64,000 nucleotides of DNA from Stichopus chloronotus (lineage: Eukaryota; Echinodermata; Holothuroidea; Aspidochirotida; Stichopodidae). Positions 1 to 30,500 of the stretch are shown in pieces; position 1 is the first letter of the stretch, and each line of letters opens with the position of its first letter. A program made the translations under genes and the position numbers. Location of the stretch: contig CM037839.1 of the NCBI GenBank assembly GCA_021234535.1, positions 28,225,475 to 28,289,474 of the forward strand, in the 5' to 3' direction. The notes under the pieces are model-generated. The model had not been told where the DNA came from. It searched no databases and saw nothing but the letters and a program-made list of their open reading frames with translations.

Positions 1-394
1 AGAGCTGCTCATCTGTTAGAAATTATCACAGTTTTACTTCCAATTAGAGAACATTTGTGGGGAAGGATCTTTCAGTACCTCTTATACCGTAGTGCCATAT
101 CATTCAAATATTACAGTGTTTTAATTCCAGAAACTTGCACATTGTGACCAAACATTGCATTGATGCTTGTTAAAAGACTGAAGATTGCAGTCTGTGTATG
201 TTGCCAAACATCACTACCATTTACTGATGTTCTTTGGTGTCAAAAGGTGATGTTTGGTCTTTGGCAAATAACAGGAAATAAAACATAGACAGATATCTGT
301 CAAGTATTCTTAGAACTCTAATTGTGGGTTCTTATACTATTGCATAGGATTTTCCAAGCAGACAAGTAATCACTCATTTTCTCGTTGTTTAAAG
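1..394 (+). other. POLR1A intron, 3' part
   Basis: Non-coding sequence ending in the AG acceptor at 393-394, in front of the first visible POLR1A exon. I see no exon, repeat array or RNA gene here. Confidence 0.7.
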
Positions 395-17926
<17,532 letters not shown>

Positions 17927-18385
17927 GCTGGTGTGGACAGACGTCATCGGGGAGTTATTGACAGATTGCATGGCAAACACACAGAATGAGATACACTTAA
18001 ATGCAAGATTCCCTCAGACCAACAAATATCTACGGTTGCTGTTTCCATGACATTTTAACTGTCTCTCCATCTGTATATTTGAAACGGTGGTATAACTTTG
18101 GTGACCCCATAGACCGCTGGCATTAAGCTTTTTTGGGGCAATAGCACCTTCAGAGAACTTGGTTCTGTAATCAAATTGAGTAAGCTTTCAATGAGACCAA
18201 GAAACATCAGTAGGTTCCTGTAGTTGCAACCTACAGGGTTCTTGCCTATCATAATATTACTCAGTGTGGTGCTGAAAAAAGTATATTTTTGTGAACATCT
18301 GATGCATCTTGTGTGGATGATTTTTCTCCTTCATCAATATTCCTGTTGTGAGTTGGACATTCAAGCCAGCCACAAAATGAGTGTT

Positions 18386-18391
18386 ATTAAA
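18386..18391 (+). terminator. Candidate POLR1A poly(A) signal
   Basis: ATTAAA, about 460 bases past the POLR1A stop, is the closest poly(A)-type hexamer I noticed. Canonical AATAAA hexamers follow at 19349-19354 and 19960-19965. Which of these is used cannot be told from sequence. Confidence 0.25.
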
Positions 18392-18675
18392 CTGTAAGTG
18401 TATCTGTTGCTACAGTGATATTACAGCTAGGTCTCTGCCTCTATAGGTTGTCCAGGATTACGTTTGACACTCGTTCAGAGACACATGAAAAAATAATGAA
18501 TAATCATGAAGAGACATCATATGAAAGGAGTAGTTTGTAACTTTGCCACTAAAATGTAATCATATGCACAAATTGCATCCAATTCAAAAGCCAAGTTTTT
18601 TTTGAACGTTCGGGACCACCATTTGTTGATTACTTCCCTAAATAAGTGTGTTCCGATTTAAATGTGTCTCTGTCA

Positions 18676-19175
18676 ATGGTGAATGGTATCGACCACTGAA
18701 TAATCAAATTGGTCTGATACACGCTTATACCAATATCTGCTTTTATAGTCTATGATTAATGGTATTGACCACTGAATATTCAAATTAGTCTGACAATTGC
18801 TTTTGACAAAATGTGCTTTACAGTCTATAGTTAATGGTATTGACCACTGAATATTCAAATTGGTCAGACACATGCATATACCAAACTGTGCTTTATTAGT
18901 CTACGATTACTGGTATTGCCCACTGAATATTCAAATTAGTCTGAGTCTCTGAGACATGCTTTTGCCAAAATGTGCTTTGTAGGCTATAGGTAATGGTATT
19001 GACCACTGGATATTCAAATTGGTCTGACACATCCTTTGCCAAAATGTGCTTTATAGGCTATAGTTAATGGTATTGACCACTGGATATTCAAATTGGTCTG
19101 ACACATCCTTTCCCAAAATGTGCTTTATAGGCTATGGTTTATGGTATTGACACTGAATATTCAAATTGGTTTTGA
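18676..19175 (+). repeat. ~75-bp tandem repeat downstream of POLR1A, ~7 copies
   Basis: The anchor ggtattgaccactgaatatt occurs at 18685, 18761, 18836, 18912, 18995, 19069 and 19143, about 75 bp apart (one spacing of 83). Each unit also has a caaattggtctgacacat segment and a ccaaaatgtgctttatag segment. Confidence 0.9.
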
Positions 19176-19455
19176 AAGACTAATGAAGTTTGGATACTTC
19201 TATGGCTTAAATGTTGTTTGTGCTACCTTCAAATCTTTATCAACTGTAAAAAAGTTTTCCATTTCTTTTCTTTTGGTCAGACCAGGAAAAGGAACAAATG
19301 TGTAATTAAAGGCTTTAGTAATTGGGGGAGAAAATTCATGATACTTGCAATAAAATATTGATAAGAGTATTATCAGTTGTGCATCATTTTTTGGTCCAGT
19401 AACGAAATGCAGTACACAATGTGGTGGGCGGTGTTGATCAGCTATACTGTACATA

Positions 19456-19480
19456 CATACACACACACACACACACACAG
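19456..19480 (+). repeat. (CA)n microsatellite
   Basis: A short run of about ten CA units in the region downstream of POLR1A. Confidence 0.9.
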
Positions 19481-20587
19481 GCAGACACACTTGCTGTTTT
19501 CATACCTGCATACTGCAGTCATGTATGTAGTAGTGTCAGGTTATCAGTAACTGTCATTACAGATTCTGTGAGTTTAGTATTCCCAGCAAAAGTTAAATTA
19601 CCCATAACACGTTGAGTAACACTTGAACTTAGTGCAAGTGTCTTATCTTGCAAGGACCATTCAGGAGAAAGTGAAAAGTTACAATATTGCAAAAAATATT
19701 GATGACGGAGATAACCTAATCATGTACTTTCATTTTGGAAAATTTTAATGCCTCTCTCTTTGTGTTTGAAGTACCGAGTGTGGTATTGCTAGTCCTTGTG
19801 TGAAGTGCATACCAATGGCTTAATACAATGAAACAAATGTCTCACCACCAACAATCGATTTTGATCTGAGAGGGAAACCATCAAAATCTGAAATAGCTTT
19901 GGACTGTATTGCACTTAAGAAGTGACACTCAGACAATTGTATGTGGAATGAAAAATTTGAATAAAAAATTTACATCACCAAAGTTTGGTCTCTTGTTGAG
20001 GTATGAGGGTGTGAAATGTAATGATGGTTGTTGAAACATGTAAGGAAGTTTGCAATATTTTGAAATCATACAGAAATTATATCCCCCCAAAAAGTGTCAT
20101 TTTTCTTTTATTAGTTTAATCCAGAACTTCCCTTTGAACACATTCAGTGCTTGGTAAGTTGGATAACCTTCATGGTTTGGGCTGTCACAGCTGCATTCGG
20201 TGAACCGAACAAAGAGGGCAGCAAACTGCAACTTCATGTTGATGAACATTGCCAGCACGCATTTCCCTACTTTAATGTGGAATTTGAATAAAGTGTTTAT
20301 TACATCATTGCAATCATTATCTTTTGAGATAGATTACCAAGCAAACAACCAAATGAGGAAAGTAGTACATTTGATGACCATTTAGTGACATCATTTATTT
20401 GAAAAATCCAAAAGAAATGGACCGCACATCAGAAAAAAAAAGAGGGGGGGGGGGGTTTTAATATTAAATTGAATGTATCCCAAAGAAGCAGAATTTAACC
20501 AGCGAGATATTCAATTGATAATTTGCAAACAAGTGAATTTTACAATTTTCTTAGCAACAGTTAAATTATACATCAGCACTGTTTAAT

Positions 20588-21150
20588 GTGATCACAGGAA
20601 TGTACCTAGTGTAGAAACTATTCACTTCACTAATTACATAAACACAGCAACTGGTTAATGTAATCACAAGATTACATTTCAAGTAAAGGCAATGATCCAC
20701 TTCAGCAGTTATCCTGTATGTTAAGTTACAGTAAACATCAGATCAACACTTTCAAAAGTAATTGCAGATATTACATACCCGAACTATTGTGGTATCAAAA
20801 ACTTCATCATCAGTTATCTATTTTTCTCAATAGGAAGCTGAAATTAACACTGAGTAATGTAATTAAATATATTACATGTCCAGTATAGGAACTATCCACA
20901 ACATCAGTAATCCTTTATTTCAGCAATAGCAAATATTGGTAAGTACAAGTTTTACGTAATCACAAAAATTACAGGCTTAGTATAGACAATATTCACTTCT
21001 GTAATTATTTTCAGCACTGGAGACACAAAAAGACAACAGTTTAACATTATGTAATTAATGTAATGAAACTGTTTACATGCTCTTTATAGGAACTATCATA
21101 GTACCAAATAACCTTGAGACAGCTGTTATTGTCAGCAACAGTAAAACTTA
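20588..21150 (+). repeat. Degenerate ~97-bp tandem repeat, ~6 copies
   Basis: Diverged units begin with gtaatcacaa or gtaattaaat, then a run like attacatg, then tataggaactatccactt and tttcagcaa. Starts near 20588, 20660, 20758, 20859, 20956 and 21051 give about 97-bp spacing after a shorter first unit. It is old enough that copies differ widely. Confidence 0.65.
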
Positions 21151-22019
21151 CAGCAGCTCAGTTTGAAACATGGATGTAACATATCCGGGAGGGCAGTCAG
21201 CCCATTTTTAGTAATGTCCAATGATGAGAAGGCAGACAGTGTCATCTAGCCTTGTTACACTCAGAGAGTATCAGATACTGCTGGTGTCCTATCGTTTACA
21301 TTACAGCTGAATAATTGTATTAGGTTGGTACAGTCTATTAAGATTTGATGACAAGAAACACTTTACAACAATTGTGTACAACATTAGTTGCAGTTCCTGA
21401 CATTGTCTGCATTTTAAAGAAACACAAACTGCCAGTTTACCTATGGCAACACACAGTTTCCATGGTAACACAATGCTCACCATGCAATATGTTAGATCTC
21501 TCTCCTTTTATCTAGCATGCAGTATGTCTAAAATATCTGCACCGAGTTGGATGCGATGTCATTGTTTGGAATAGCTGTTACCATAAGGTCAACAAAAAAA
21601 GACATAAATGAAGAAATAAACCATAAACACAATTATCAAGATTCGTTTTATGATGAAGGACGACGAGGAAGGTTTTTACATTTCTTAACCAAGTCTTGGA
21701 TATTAGTACTGTCTTGTAAAACAAGAGTGAACTATCTCTTTGGATATTACTTCTGTAAGCTCCAGCCATTACCAGATTCGACATTACATAAATCTCGCTA
21801 AATTTCAAGCTCAAAGTATCTCTCTGAGATTATTTCTTATAAGAAACGTTGGAAGGCACAGTGCATCCGAGGGGGCCTTATCACCCTTTTACGTGAAATT
21901 TTATCTTTGCCATGTTCAAATCGCTGCTTTTAGGGGATGTATCTCTCTAGGTATCTTATGAAGGAATTGTCAATTTTTGTCTTCACATTCCATAACAATG
22001 TACAGATCATGTTTCTAAA

Positions 22020-22145
22020 CATATCAACACGGAGGCCGCATCATGAGGCCGCCGTACCCAGCCGAAGAGGGAGGTTCGATCGGGATTCTCATATCGATAT
22101 AGGTTCACGGCAGGTCATGAAAAGGAATGATCCACATGGCTAGGT
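22020..22145. other. Unexplained CpG-rich block, possible exon
   Basis: About nine CpG dinucleotides in the core 85 bases, in a window otherwise poor in CpG. The plus strand is open from a possible acceptor (aatgtacag|ATCATG near 22005) to a TAG at 22140-22142; the peptide is rich in R, H and D (RRGRFDRDSHIDIGSRQVMK). The minus strand is also partly open and has a clean acceptor just above (tttatttcgcag). It may be an exon of an unrecognised transcript, a regulatory element, or part of the AGBL4 3' UTR. Confidence 0.35.
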
Positions 22146-22600
22146 AGCATCAGTAATGGTACCTGCGAAATAAACACGTATATGAAAAGAACCTCAGAGA
22201 AATAAATATTCGAGGGAAATGAGATAAGTTTCTAATGGATTTGCTAATACCAATTAGTTATATTCCAGCTAGATTTTGTCACGCAAGAAACTAATATTGT
22301 CAGACTGAAGTGCATTGGCATATAAGGAAAGATGAATTAAAGTAATACGTAGAGAGGCTCGGCTTAGAGGAGATAGAAGGGCCAAATAAGGGACGGGGGG
22401 TTGCAATACTGAAAGAAGTATGACAAAGTTTAATAGCCTTGTTACATGACAATATTTCAGAGGGAGTGATTTTGCAATACGACCTGTAACATGTGGAAAC
22501 AACTTCCAGAATATTGAAATGTTTTGATTTTTTTGACCAAAATGTAAAATAGAAATAATGTTCCTGAAAGATTTATCTTCACAACATCAATTCTATGCTG

Positions 22601-22606
22601 TTTATT
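22601..22606 (-). terminator. Candidate AGBL4 poly(A) signal
   Basis: TTTATT on the plus strand is AATAAA on the minus strand, about 1.8 kb past the AGBL4 stop. A weaker ATTAAA lies at 23573-23578 on the same strand. Assignment is a guess from position only. Confidence 0.2.
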
Positions 22607-24415
22607 TCAGTATGTGAAGCCAATTAGGAATGGAGTTTTAACAAGCTAAATACATCATACCACAAAATACTAGTCTGTATTGTATGTTGCTTATCCCCCG
22701 CTCCCTGGCAATCGACTCCAGTCCAATCGAGAGACATAAACTCCACTCACTTAATCCTTTCTCAATGCATTTTTTCCCCATTATAATTATAATTGACCTA
22801 TTTCCGCTGTTTACACTTAGTGGCATCTTAATCAGTTTTGCATCTGTTAAATGAAGATTGAATGCCAACAGTTTTGAAGGTGAAAAATTGTACTAACAAA
22901 ACTCTTTACCTTCAATGACTTAACATTTTCAGTTTGCATCAAGTAAATCAAGTTGACATTGAACAAGCATACAGAATATTATCCTGGGAATATGTTAATG
23001 TGTAGTACTTCATTCAAAATAGCATGTGAAAGACTGCTAGAATAAAAGTGGGAAAACTGCTAGAATACAAAAGGTAAAGTAACATATAAACACTCCACTT
23101 ATTTCTGAAACTATTCTCAGGTAAATATGTTTGACTTCACTCTTTAATAATTGCTAGAAAGATTTAAATTAATACAAACTTGAAATAAGATTGTTTGCAA
23201 CTTAAGTTAAGGGGAAAGTACACACTGATAAAGCACATACTACTTGTTTAAAGGCATACACATTTCAATCAAGCTAGCCTGACCTGTTGCTAGAAGGTAA
23301 ACAAAGTCTGAGCTTGTTTTGTTGGTTAAAAAGTACTTGAGGTGGCCTGATGCTGTTGTTTAAATGAATGCAAACTCTTGAAGAGCTTGTTCACCTCACT
23401 AATTAAAGTAGTGTGTATCTGAATTTAACATAATACCTTCTTAAGGTATGGTCACACTTGAACTAAGCTGCATGCTTGTTCATTAACAGTTACAAATAAC
23501 AAAAACCTTTTGTCAGTTAAAGCTATATCTACATGTTGGAATCAAGCGCAATTGCTTTTGTTGTTAAAGATGTTTAATCTTGCTTCCACATGAAGCAATG
23601 TAGTCTTCCTCTGTCACAAATGGAAAACCCTCATGAAGAGTCCTAAGAATGCTCAACGTTTTCCAGTGTCAATGAATTGAAGAGGTAATAACAAATTTCC
23701 TGAAACATGCAGTTTTACTATTACTTTCAGTTCATGAATATGTGTAAAAGGTGTGTCTGTGCAGTAGGTCAGTGAGGGTAGTATTCTTCAAAGTGACGGT
23801 TCAGAATGTTAATCAGTAGAGATACTCAGTGTAGGAAAGCTTCATTGAGGGTGCACACAGTCAGGTGTGATAAAGGAACAAAGTTAGAATGACTTATGAA
23901 TGAGTAATTTCTCACAGTTGAATGGTTTATGTCATCAGCAACCATGGAGATGATGATTCATCATAGAATGGGTATAGGTACAAACAGACTGTTTGCAAGG
24001 CCACTTCCCCACTGTTCCTAGAGGTTGCCAACCAAATTTGCCTCCATTTTTGGAAAGCAAATGACTTTTTTTTTAAAACTACCACTGACTCATGCTGACA
24101 ATTTTCTGCCTCTCAGTTTTTTGGAGGTATTTTGAAAGCCCCAGCCGACTCTGACAGCATCAATCCATCATACTTGAATCTTAGCCATTTACAATTCAAA
24201 CCAGAGGGACTGTTTGGGGAATCATGCAGTATATGACATTTCAATACAGAGAGGCACTGTGAGTGTACAGCTCAAAGAAAAACCATTGTACACCAACCCT
24301 TTACGGCCCCTAGAGATACCATATTCAATCTTACTCAACGAGAATTAAATAAACGTTAAATAAAGCTTGACGATCAGTCAAGGAGGAACCTTGGGACGTT
24401 ATGAAACGGTAAGTG

Positions 24416-24586
24416 TTATCTCCTGACGTCACGGAGGTGTTGTTTGCGGCTGTGGGAGGGCACGCTCTGAGCACTGTGGCTGTGATTCTCAAATGAGGTG
24501 GTTACGTCGTAGTTAGGATAGTGCACGTAGAGTTCGGACTGAGAGCGCACATGATGATGCTTGCCACGTCTACCTTTGGAAGCCCT
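24416..24586 (-). CDS. AGBL4: Probable AGBL4 terminal exon
   Basis: The acceptor is gtttcgcag|AGGGCT; 56 codons, ending in TAA at 24416-24418. The peptide is basic and His/Ser-rich ([20 protein letters not shown], later [16 protein letters not shown]) and probably disordered, like other CCP C-termini, which are not conserved. It is CpG-rich compared with its surroundings, as expected of an exon in this genome. The phase fits direct joining to 26515, but an intermediate exon is possible. Confidence 0.65.
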   Translation of the reverse strand, partial: RASKGRRGKHHHVRSQSELYVHYPNYDVTTSFENHSHSAQSVPSHSRKQHLRDVRR

Positions 24587-27500
24587 CTGCGAAACAAATG
24601 ATCGATTAAACAAGGTTTATGTCTTTCACGGTCTTCCGTTCAGAGTAAAAAAATTCCACATAAACATCTCTGAGGAAATGGACATGCAGGCTTTGTGATA
24701 TAAAGTAACTTGAAACAGAAAATAGGCCTCAGCACTCCCTCGTCAGTGTTAATGACTGCTATAACAGTTTGCCAGAGCAGTTAAAACTCTTTAAAATACA
24801 AAGACCTGGAGACATTTATCCCTTTTTTTGTAAATAACTTGTACTTAAGGACTGTGGGAAAGAGAGCAAGAAACTGAAGTCACGGTGGCAAAAGGGTGGG
24901 GGTCATGGGTGTAACTGGCTCTCTGTGCCTATTATATATGGTGTACCATTGATGCAGTATAGAGTGATGACTATGTTTCTTTTTATGCCACAGACAAATG
25001 AGTGTGGAGGAACTTTTAATGATATTGTCAATTCATTTGCTAAGACTTCCTTTTCACATTGTGCACTTGGATAATGGAACAACTGCAATTGACTTTGCTC
25101 CCATCTATGTTGATTCAACAATAAAAAGAACACACCTAACTGTATACATTTAAAAAATTAATAATAACAAAGTTTAATCTCATATTATTTGTACTTCAGC
25201 AAAGTGAAAGTAATCACACAAAATCATTTGTTCTGTAACTTTGATCTGGCAATCATTATCAGGAATGGTGGCAACAGAGGCTGGTGGAAGATGACGGAAG
25301 GTTTTATAAAACCCTAATCGTTATCTCAAATTTCAAATACAGGCAGTCATCAAAATACCGGAGGATACAAAGAAGAGAGAAAGACTTTACATTCTATCTC
25401 TCCTCCTTCTCGAAGAAAGACTTTCAGCAAAGATTAGCGCTTGAAACTGATGAAAACAGCTAAAATTCTGAGAGAATATTCGGAAATGCGACAGAAGACT
25501 TAACCTTACACTAAAATTTTTCTATACATTGAGTCCACACTAATGATATGAAATTTAACAAAACTTTTCTGTTTTATTTTTATATGGGTTATTTCCAGGC
25601 ACACTGCCTGTTGTTAAGTGAGAAGCAGTATACCAATGTTAGCATTTGTGAGATGTAGGTGTAGGATTCATTTGGAGTCACAATAACCCAGTTTATCTTT
25701 TAATAAAACATTACCATAGCGGGTAAGGATTGCAACTTTCCCCCTAAAATAATGAAAACAAGAGGAGAGGTATTTCACTTTATACATTGTGCCCTGAGAC
25801 ACTTTTGGTGGTAGATATGCATCGGTATCATTGTCCCTCTCAAGACCATTAACGGATAGACAAAAGATATTAGGAAGACTGCCCTGTGATTAAAGTCAAG
25901 AGGAATGGTGAGGGAAAATGTAGGAAAGAGATTAAAAATACAACTAAATTTAAAGCCAGTTACTACTAAAAGCAATAAATACACATTCTTTAATGAGCTT
26001 AACCCTGTCAAAGTGTTTACTTCTTTCAACCTTTAATAAAGCCTTGATCAATTAAAGACTTAAAGATTTTTAAGATGTGCAATCTTCCAGGATTGAGGCC
26101 TGAAACCTTGAAACATGATCAAATACCCAACAAACAAACCTAAATCCAGAAGACTGGTACAAAGTAAGGTTGATTTCTGCGAGGGTCTTTTAAATGGTAA
26201 TTTACTCAAGGCATTTCAAGGTACCGTACTGTTACTTATCTGTAAATTTACAGCTATGTCTTTCTTATTCTGCGGGTGTTGATCTATGTATCAAAGAACT
26301 TTTCACAGAAAAGGCACCCAAGATAGAAAGCCTACACACCTGAAACTGAAAATAATAAGTAAAAAATAATACATTTAATTACATGCATGATGTTCTCAAT
26401 GGGCTTCTGGTCTCTATAGACTGCTGTCAGTGATAGATCATCAATCACATTGGTGTATTGTATAGATCATCATCATCATTGGTGTATTGTACCTACTTAT
26501 GATGTTATACTGACCTGTACATGGTGATACTGAGGCACTGTTGCTGTTGGCTTTGGCATTATGAGTGATGTCATCTTATAGTAATCCAAGAAGGTTTTAC
26601 CCAGATTTCTCCCAAGTTTCATGTCTTTTTCAAGGTACGTCAAGGTTAACGATGTTCAACAGGTACACATTCAAATAGATGGACATGCTAAGAGAGAACA
26701 CCAGGTGAACACAACAGGATCTGAGTAGCACTGACATGCCCAGACAAAAAGCTGCTGGCATAGTTGATGGAGAAGAACCGATCTCAAAAATAACGTATGT
26801 GTTGTCAAAAAGTATGAGGAGAGTCCAGAGACCAAATCAATATTATCTAGAAAAGGTAAAAAATCTTCAATCCAAATCTGTCCCAAATCCCATCATCACC
26901 TGCATCTACTATCTCCTCTCTGTTTCTCCTCTATACCCCTTCCATGGAGCTATTCCTTATAAAGGATACAAGATTCTTCATCATATGGTATTATGGTGGT
27001 GGAAGAATTTGGTTGGTAGCAAAAGAAGGATGCCTCCAGTGTGTAGCACATGGTTGTCTCCTCCAATAGTCCTCCTAGGTATCTTCTGCCAGTGCCGGCC
27101 TTTAATGCATCTTTATTAAATGAGGTGTTACCCTACAAAGATATGGTCATAACATCAAACAAGTTTGGCAGTTGGTGCTCGTTGCACTACCCAGAGGATA
27201 TATCAATGTCATAGATGTTGGTACTGAACATGAGGGCTTTCAATGAGGGCTGCATGGTTGGGGTCCATTTGACATTGCATTGTAGGTGTTTAAATAAATC
27301 TGCACATTGAACTGAGTTGTGAACTTTGTGTTGACCCGAAATTGTGTGATCTCTGTTTTAATTACAAACCAGTGGTACATTTAATACAGTAAAAAATTAC
27401 TTTGAAAGTTAAATCGTTTGTAATTTCTCAGATAAATTCCAAATTTTTCCCTAACGTGGCTAATAACCAGTGACAACACTTACTCCTACATGTCATGACA

Positions 27501-30500
27501 TGAGCACACTTTATTTAGAAATCTTCTGACATTCTGATGGCCAATAGTCAGGATATTTAAGGCAGTCACTCATCACCTCAAGTTACATCATTTTTGGTGG
27601 GAGGTAAGAAAATTTCCCAGTTGGTCCTGCTCTTTTATTAACAGCAACTTCAAAAGATGCAGAGTAGCTCATATTACACAACATACACAGTGGGCCAGTG
27701 ATTTGACTACATATGTGGAGGAGTTTTGGCCAAGCTGTGGGAGGGACTAGAAGTAAGTAGTTGGGAGAATTAGAACTGTCTGGAGTAATAGTTAATGAGT
27801 TACTGCCTTTAAAGGAAATAATATACAGACAATACTGATATGTTCAAGCAACATTCATGGTCAGATGGGAGGCCTGATAATATGCTTGTTAATATGTGTG
27901 TGCTCACACAAGGTTCATGGCCAGATGGGAGACCCGATATAATGCATGCTTATAATGCATGTGTGTGTTCACAGAAGGCTTCATGGCCAGATTTGAGGCC
28001 TGATAACAAACCTACTAATGCTTGTGTATTCATGCAAGATTCATGGCCAGATGAAAGGTAACTGCTCTTTGAGAGTGAATCATTTAAAAGTGAAGTTTAT
28101 GTACTCTCTGCAGAATGGAATCATTACACTAAATTACTATCCCTGAAGAAATAACAGAACATGAACTATTATTACTGACTTTTTGTCAATTTCTGTGCTG
28201 AGGCAATGCAATATACCACCAACGCATCTTCTACCATCCCCTAAGTCATATGGCATCCAATACTGTCACATGCATCTTCATGCCTGTACTGGTCACTAAA
28301 GTTGGTTCCCACTCCTACTCAATCTACCAATTCACTTTGGTGTCCTTTGAAATCTGGTCATTTCTAAAGCATTACCATACCAAAGGATCTTTTGCAGAAG
28401 CATGATATTTCCTTTTAAGATAGGATTAGAGTAATTTGAGCACAAAGCAATGTTGTCCTGTGTATTCAAGCACAGAGCTTATCTTCAAGTATTACCAATC
28501 ATGAATATTAATCTAGGAAGAGCAAATTCCATTTCTGAATTTAATCATTAACACCTAGGACTGTAGCAAATGAAATCTAGGACATTAAAAAAAAAAATAA
28601 CATCTTGGACTTTAGAGGCAAGTTGAGCTTTAAGAACTTTTGGAAGCAATGTCCAAATCAACAATACAAACAGATTACAATACATCAAAAACAAAAAGAG
28701 AAACTGACATCAACAATCACTCTTGGTGTGCAGATAAACCACTTAAAGAGTTTATAGTAAATGACTTTGGTAATCAGAAATGAGATGCTGCACAATATGC
28801 GACAGTATGTAGAGAGAAACAGTGTCCAGTGGCAGAGCTACAATACAGTCGGGGGAGGCAGGAGTATTCTCCCGATCAACTCAAAAAGATTACCGACGCC
28901 CTTTCCTATTTTTCATGAAAAAAGAAAAAATAAAGAAAAAGACAGAAAAATGTAAGAATGAAAAAAAAAATTGAAAGAGAAGGTAAAGAAAATGCAGGCT
29001 TGATTACATTAGTGCCCTCAACATCCAGCAGATATGATAATGATGTTCAACAACAATATTGATCCTCTAAAATTCAAGCAAGTGCAGTGTTCATCATGAA
29101 ATGTATAAATCTTATCTGACTTTTAAAGCAGAAAATTCCCAATAATGTGAAGACTGATTTTCCATTAAAAAAAAAAAAAAACTAACTGTATAATTTCCTG
29201 GAGTTTACTGGCTGAGCCTGTGGAGGGCAATTTCCGGCAATCTAGGGGGTATTTTTATGTAATTTTTTGTCTAGTACGCTCTGCTCCAACCGATGCCGGT
29301 GCTCCTCTTAGTCTTCCCACAGTTCTCAGTTTACCCCTAATCCAAAATTCTGGGTAGGCCAATGCAATAGAGTCATACTGTATTTCTCTATCACACTGTG
29401 TGACACTCACTGATGCCCCCTCATTCATGTCCCAGGCCCAACAAGAAAAACGCTATGCCCCTGATGGCACACACAGTCTCTTGACCCTGTGAAAACAATC
29501 CCTGTGACTCCATGACCCAATGAAAAAAGTGGGGGACTAAAGACATGTTCACCTCAATATTTGCCAATTGCTCCAAGAATAAATGAAAGAGGATGCATAA
29601 TTTATTATGCTTCTGGTATCATCTCAACCCATTTAATATGTATTACCATTTTCATAGATTTACTTTTGTTCTGATTACCTGAGAAACTGCAGACATGAAA
29701 TCACTATTGTAAAGACTGCATATGCAGATTAAAACACCCGCCGGGAAGTGCCGTTTCCAGCCATCTGGGCAGTATGAAAAGCCAAAACTTTTTTTCTTGT
29801 ACGATCCATGCCAACCGATGGTAGCACTGTGCTTGGTAGTTCTGCCAGCACTCACTGCCCCACCTTTCCACTATTATTTCCGCTCTGCCCGCTTGCTTAT
29901 TATGTAGGTTGAAGAGCATTGGTATTTCTATTATACAGCTCCGCTAAAAGCCATTTTCACCCCCCCCCCACCCCGACTGAAACTGCTACCTCTGTCACTG
30001 ACAGTGTGGTATGGCACCAATGAAATATTACACACAGCAATATAATATACTACTTAAAGACGTAATTTCAACTTGCTGAAAACAAATTTATAGCATTCAT
30101 AAATATTGGACAGCCTGGCTCATGTCATAAAACACATTAAAGTGTGTCATTCACAGCAATGTACCATAACAGGACAAAAGCCAACTTCTTCTGCCTGTGA
30201 TGTGTTCCATAATAACTTGAAGAATTTTTGTTGCAATCTAGATACGAAAATTATGGCGACGCATCAATGCACCTGGTGAGCACAGAAAGATGACTTTAAA
30301 TGGTGCTAGAGATTGCTTGTTGTTTTATACTGAGATGTAAAATGTAAAGCAAACATTTTCATGTGTTTACTCATTTCCAGGTCAAGTGGGAGGGAATGCT
30401 AGATGGTTAACTTATTGCACAGTCAAAAAAGAATAAAGATGCAATTATTTTAAATGCTCAAAAATAAAAATTTCATTCTAAATTCTGAACATTCACAGGT

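Larger units (their letters stand above)
17927..24415. other. Region between the convergent POLR1A and AGBL4 3' ends
   Basis: About 6.5 kb between the two stop codons, which must contain both 3' UTRs. It holds two tandem arrays (18676-19175 and 20588-21150), a short (CA)n near 19.46 kb, and a CpG-rich block at 22020-22145. I recognise no conserved protein exon in it. Confidence 0.7.

Noticed and set aside
22060..22090. ggttcgatcggg considered as a tRNA T-arm
   Set aside because: The 5-bp stem around the loop does not pair and no A box or acceptor stem is found.
26736..27119. 127-codon plus-strand open frame
   Set aside because: It lies over the AGBL4 exon at 26970-27132 on the other strand, which has homology and splice sites; this frame has neither.
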